Below, piece by piece: positions 13,467 to 16,237 of a stretch of 16,237 nucleotides of DNA. The number at the start of each line of letters is the position of its first letter. Position 1 is the stretch's first letter. The DNA comes from Sphingomonas sp. S-NIH.Pt15_0812. GTDB lineage: Bacteria; Pseudomonadota; Alphaproteobacteria; Sphingomonadales; Sphingomonadaceae. The notes beneath the pieces were generated by a model. The model made no database searches, was not told the DNA's origin, and was given only the letters and a program-made list of their open reading frames with translations. The stretch lies in the NCBI RefSeq assembly GCF_003951315.1, contig NZ_QLJH01000046.1, positions 1 through 16,237 of the forward strand, in the 5' to 3' direction. The translations under genes and the position numbers were made by a program.

Positions 13467-15833
13467 ATGGCTCGGCTCTATCGGCTGGCGATCGCGTGGT
13501 GCGTGGCCATTCTTGGAGGGTTTTTCGCGGTCGCCGGTGGTGTTTTGGCCTCGATGGGCGGATCGCCCTATTACGTGATCACTGGTCTCGCGATGGTGGT
13601 TAGCGGTGCGCTGCTCGGCCGTGTGCCCCGGCTCGGACGATGGCTGTTCGTTTTGGTATGGCTGGGCACGCTCATCTGGGCGCTGTGGGAAGTTGGGCTA
13701 GACGGATTGCAACTTGTCCCCAGGTTGGTAGCGCCGACCGTGCTGCTGGTACTGGTACTATTGACGGGATGGCGAGCGGGGTCGTGGCGCTCCGGTGCCC
13801 GCGTAGTTCCCGCCGCTGCGGCAGTGCTCCTCCTACTCGGCGTAAGCGGTGTTCTGGTGCATGGCGACGGGGTAGAAGCACAAGGCGCGGCCCGCACCGT
13901 GACACCGCCTGTCGCCTCTACCGGTGAGGCAAATGGCGATTGGCGCGATTACGGCGGCACCCTGTCGGGGCGGCGCTACTCGGCACTGGCGGATATCACA
14001 CCGCAGAATGTCGGGCAGCTGCAGCTCGCCTGGACGCAGCGGACCGGCGACCTGCCGGTGGCGGCGGAAACGCAGGAGCATAAGCGCGAGTATCATTCGG
14101 AGGCGACGCCAATCCACATCGGCGACACGCTCTACACTTGCACGCCACACTCCTTCGTACAGGCGATCGACGCGACCACGGGCAAAACGAAGTGGAGCTG
14201 GCATGAAGACGCGCCGATCGCCGGCAACAATTATCTGGTCTGCCGCGGCGTTACCTACTTCGAGGCACCGGCAGGCACGCCATGCCCACGTCGCATCTTC
14301 GCACCGACCTTCAACGCTCGGCTAGTGGCGCTCGATGCGGACACAGGACGGCCATGTCAGAGCTTCGCTAATGGTGGCGCAATCGATCTGCGCGCCAACA
14401 TGGGTACCTCCAAGCCGTCCGATCAGATCGGCACGACGCCACCCGTGGTCGTCAATAATCGGTTGATCATCGGGGAGCGGATCATCGACAATGTCAACCG
14501 CAACATTCCATCGGGCGTGGTGCGGGCCTATGATCCGGTGTCGGGCGCTCCGGTCTGGGCATGGGACGTCGGTCGCTCGCAAGACGCCATCGCGCCGCTG
14601 CCGGAGGGGCAAACCTACACGCGCGGCACGCCCAATGTCTGGGGCGCGATCACTGCTGATGCCGCCAATGGCATCGTCTATCTAGGGACGGGCAATGCCT
14701 CACCCGACTATTGGATCGGCTATCGCCGGCCATTCGACGATCGTTTCGGCTCATCCATCGTCGCGCTCGACATCGCCACTGGCAAGCTGCGCTGGACCCG
14801 CCAACTCGTCCACCGCGACATGTGGGACATGGATCTGCCGATCGGCCCGTCGCTGTTCGACTATCGTGCACCTGACGGGCAGGTCACCCCCGCTCTGATC
14901 CAGACGACCAAGATGGGCCAGGTCTTCTTTCTGAACCGGCTGACCGGCGCGCCGATCGCCGCGATCACCGAAAGGCCGGTGCGCACCGACGGCGCGACGC
15001 CGGGCGTGCGTGTGTCGCCGACGCAGCCTTTCTCGACCGGCATGCCGAGCTTCACCCCGCCGGCACCGACCGAGGTTGCCACCTGGGGCGCGACGCCGAT
15101 TGACCAGTTATTCTGCCGCATCGATATTCGCCGTGCGCAGGGTGCAGGCATCTACCAGCCGATGGGGCTGAAGCCGATCATCGGCCATCCCGCCTTTGAC
15201 GGCGTCACCGATTGGGGCGGCGCAGCTGTGGACCCCGTCCGCGGTATCATGACCGTCAACACGATGGAGATGCCGTTCAAGCTATGGCTCATGCGCCGCG
15301 ACGATCCGCGGGTGGCGGCGCTTATGAAGCAGAAGCAGGGCGGCGAAAACGCCATGCAGGCGCAGCTCCAGACTCAGTATAACACCCCCTATGTCGCAGT
15401 AGTGAAGGCCTGGGTCGGCATCTTCGGTGCGCCCTGCGTTGCCCCGCCCTGGGGTCATCTGAGTGCTGTCGACCTCGGCACACGACGCGTCCTTTGGAAG
15501 AAGGTGCTGGGGACTGCGCGTGATACCGGCCTGTTTGGATCGCATCTGGGTGTGCCAATCAAGACCGGCGTACCGAACCTCGGCGGCTCGATCATCACTG
15601 CGGGCGGTCTTGCCTTCATCGGGGCGACGACCGACCAATATCTCCGCGCTTTCGACCTCAGCACCGGCAAGGTGGTGTGGAAGGCTCGGCTGCCAGCCGG
15701 TGCACAGGCAACGCCGATGACCTATCGCGGGCGTGACGGGCGGCAATATGTTGTCATCACCGCTGGCGGCCACGGTGCGCTAGGAACGCGGTACGGCGAC
15801 TATACACTGGCTTATGCTCTGCCGAGGAGCTGA
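13467..15833 (+). CDS. gcd: Membrane-bound PQQ-dependent glucose-type dehydrogenase
   Basis: 788 residues, a normal length for the family, from ATG 13467 (AAGGA about 8 bases upstream). It oxidises glucose (or, in sister enzymes, quinate/shikimate) to the lactone in the periplasm and passes electrons to ubiquinone. About five hydrophobic segments (residues 5-29, 36-52, 58-75, 87-102, 112-132) anchor the N-terminus, after which an eight-bladed quinoprotein domain begins (DWRDYGGTLSGRRYSALADI, 158-177). Visible family features are EYHSEATPI and TLYTCTPHSF (PQQ site), and GTGNASPDYWIG holding the catalytic Asp of the N-x-x-PD type. The closing tryptophan-docking repeats (LSTGKVVWKARLPAGAQATPMTY) and GGHGALGTRYGDY end are present. 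The frame is intact. No pqq genes are in the window, so PQQ comes from elsewhere. The choice between glucose and quinate/shikimate as substrate is unproven. Confidence 0.93.
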   Translation: MARLYRLAIAWCVAILGGFFAVAGGVLASMGGSPYYVITGLAMVVSGALLGRVPRLGRWLFVLVWLGTLIWALWEVGLDGLQLVPRLVAPTVLLVLVLLTGWRAGSWRSGARVVPAAAAVLLLLGVSGVLVHGDGVEAQGAARTVTPPVASTGEANGDWRDYGGTLSGRRYSALADITPQNVGQLQLAWTQRTGDLPVAAETQEHKREYHSEATPIHIGDTLYTCTPHSFVQAIDATTGKTKWSWHEDAPIAGNNYLVCRGVTYFEAPAGTPCPRRIFAPTFNARLVALDADTGRPCQSFANGGAIDLRANMGTSKPSDQIGTTPPVVVNNRLIIGERIIDNVNRNIPSGVVRAYDPVSGAPVWAWDVGRSQDAIAPLPEGQTYTRGTPNVWGAITADAANGIVYLGTGNASPDYWIGYRRPFDDRFGSSIVALDIATGKLRWTRQLVHRDMWDMDLPIGPSLFDYRAPDGQVTPALIQTTKMGQVFFLNRLTGAPIAAITERPVRTDGATPGVRVSPTQPFSTGMPSFTPPAPTEVATWGATPIDQLFCRIDIRRAQGAGIYQPMGLKPIIGHPAFDGVTDWGGAAVDPVRGIMTVNTMEMPFKLWLMRRDDPRVAALMKQKQGGENAMQAQLQTQYNTPYVAVVKAWVGIFGAPCVAPPWGHLSAVDLGTRRVLWKKVLGTARDTGLFGSHLGVPIKTGVPNLGGSIITAGGLAFIGATTDQYLRAFDLSTGKVVWKARLPAGAQATPMTYRGRDGRQYVVITAGGHGALGTRYGDYTLAYALPRS

Positions 15834-15981
15834 TACGATCCAACCGACACAGGCCCCGGGCACCGGACCGATTGTACGCTCACAGGCGCCTGTCTTCACC
15901 GATGGCAGGACAGGGCGAACGACGGCCACGACCACGATGTGCTCAAGACCTTGCTGATGCATCGAAGCCTGGCAGAGGCCT

Positions 15982-16237
15982 TAGGTGTTTGATCCCGCGG
16001 TTTGATGGTGCGATCCTTTCGTTGGAATGGAAGGAAGCCGCATGGGACAGGTACGTCATGGGTGCGCCACGACCACGCACGCCGTCCGAGCAGCAATACA
16101 GCGATCGCAAGCTTCGCTCTCGACGCTGAGCCGTGAGTTGGGGATCAACCCGAAGACCGTCGCGAAATGGCGTAAGAGGGCGACGGTCGAGGATCTGAAG
16201 ACCGGGCCGAAGGCCCCTCATTCCACCACCCTGTCGA
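15982..16237 (+). mobile_element. IS481-family element, second copy (runs past the window end)
   Basis: The left end from 15982 is identical to the element at 6454 for the first 138 bases, then shows about a dozen mismatches in the next ~110 bases. Same orientation as copy one; it begins 148 bases after the dehydrogenase stop. Confidence 0.92.
16042..16237 (+). CDS. IS481-family transposase, N-terminal part
   Basis: The frame is open from ATG 16042 to the window end and encodes the helix-turn-helix region (MGQVRHGCATTTHAVRAAIQ..., then INPKTVAKWRKR). It differs from copy one by one Ala-to-Ser change (LSTLSREL) and another near the cut end; most other differences are silent. Whether its catalytic residues are intact lies outside the window. 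Confidence 0.9.
   Translation, partial: MGQVRHGCATTTHAVRAAIQRSQASLSTLSRELGINPKTVAKWRKRATVEDLKTGPKAPHSTTLS

Noticed and set aside
1..16237. CRISPR array, tRNA or rRNA genes
   Set aside because: No regularly spaced direct repeats and no tRNA-like cloverleaf or rRNA sequence were seen on either strand by eye.

Overview
The window looks like part of the chromosome (or a large replicon) of a sphingomonad-type alphaproteobacterium (Sphingomonas, Sphingobium or Novosphingobium relatives). The reasons are the high GC content, an alphaproteobacterial S21 protein, a small free-standing SWIB-domain protein, a membrane PQQ glucose-type dehydrogenase, IS481-family elements of a type I recall from sphingomonads, and a dispersed degenerate intergenic repeat built on a core like GGAATGwCyGCTTTTGGGTC. 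The genus is inferred from recall, not from a search.

Layout. (1) Positions 1-2200 are ordinary: the end of a GGDEF diguanylate cyclase, rpsU on the minus strand, an HNH-like zinc-ribbon protein, a SWIB protein with a good terminator, and a small unknown gene. (2) Positions 2433-3575 are an insertion graveyard: a decayed IS5-family (IS427/IS1031-like) element abuts a decayed transposase C-terminus resembling IS1182, followed by an unexplained inverted repeat. (3) Positions 3610-6416 hold a compact restriction-modification operon: a palindromic operator candidate, a ribbon-helix-helix regulator, a C5-cytosine methyltransferase, a PD-(D/E)XK-like nuclease candidate and a GIY-YIG nuclease, overlapping or closely spaced. 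(4) An IS481-family element (6454-7472) follows. Its second catalytic Asp is replaced by Gly. (5) An AT-rich two-gene operon on the minus strand (DUF262 protein plus HEPN RNase-like protein) lies between the right end of this IS481 and an inverted fragment of another IS481 right end (9275-9333), which is itself cut by an IS3-family remnant. (6) Positions 9550-12893, minus strand, carry a class III cyclase-fold protein, a Mrr-like D...QxK nuclease-fold protein and an unknown protein with one membrane segment. (7) Positions 13467-15833 encode a complete quinoprotein glucose-type dehydrogenase, and a second IS481 copy starts at 15982 and runs off the window.

Biology. Regions 3 to 6 read as a defence/accessory island bounded and rearranged by insertion sequences. 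The strongest candidates for something undescribed are the two-nuclease restriction-modification operon with its RHH control gene, the IS-bracketed DUF262-HEPN pair, and the cyclase / D-QxK nuclease / membrane-protein cluster. No tRNA, rRNA or CRISPR array was seen.
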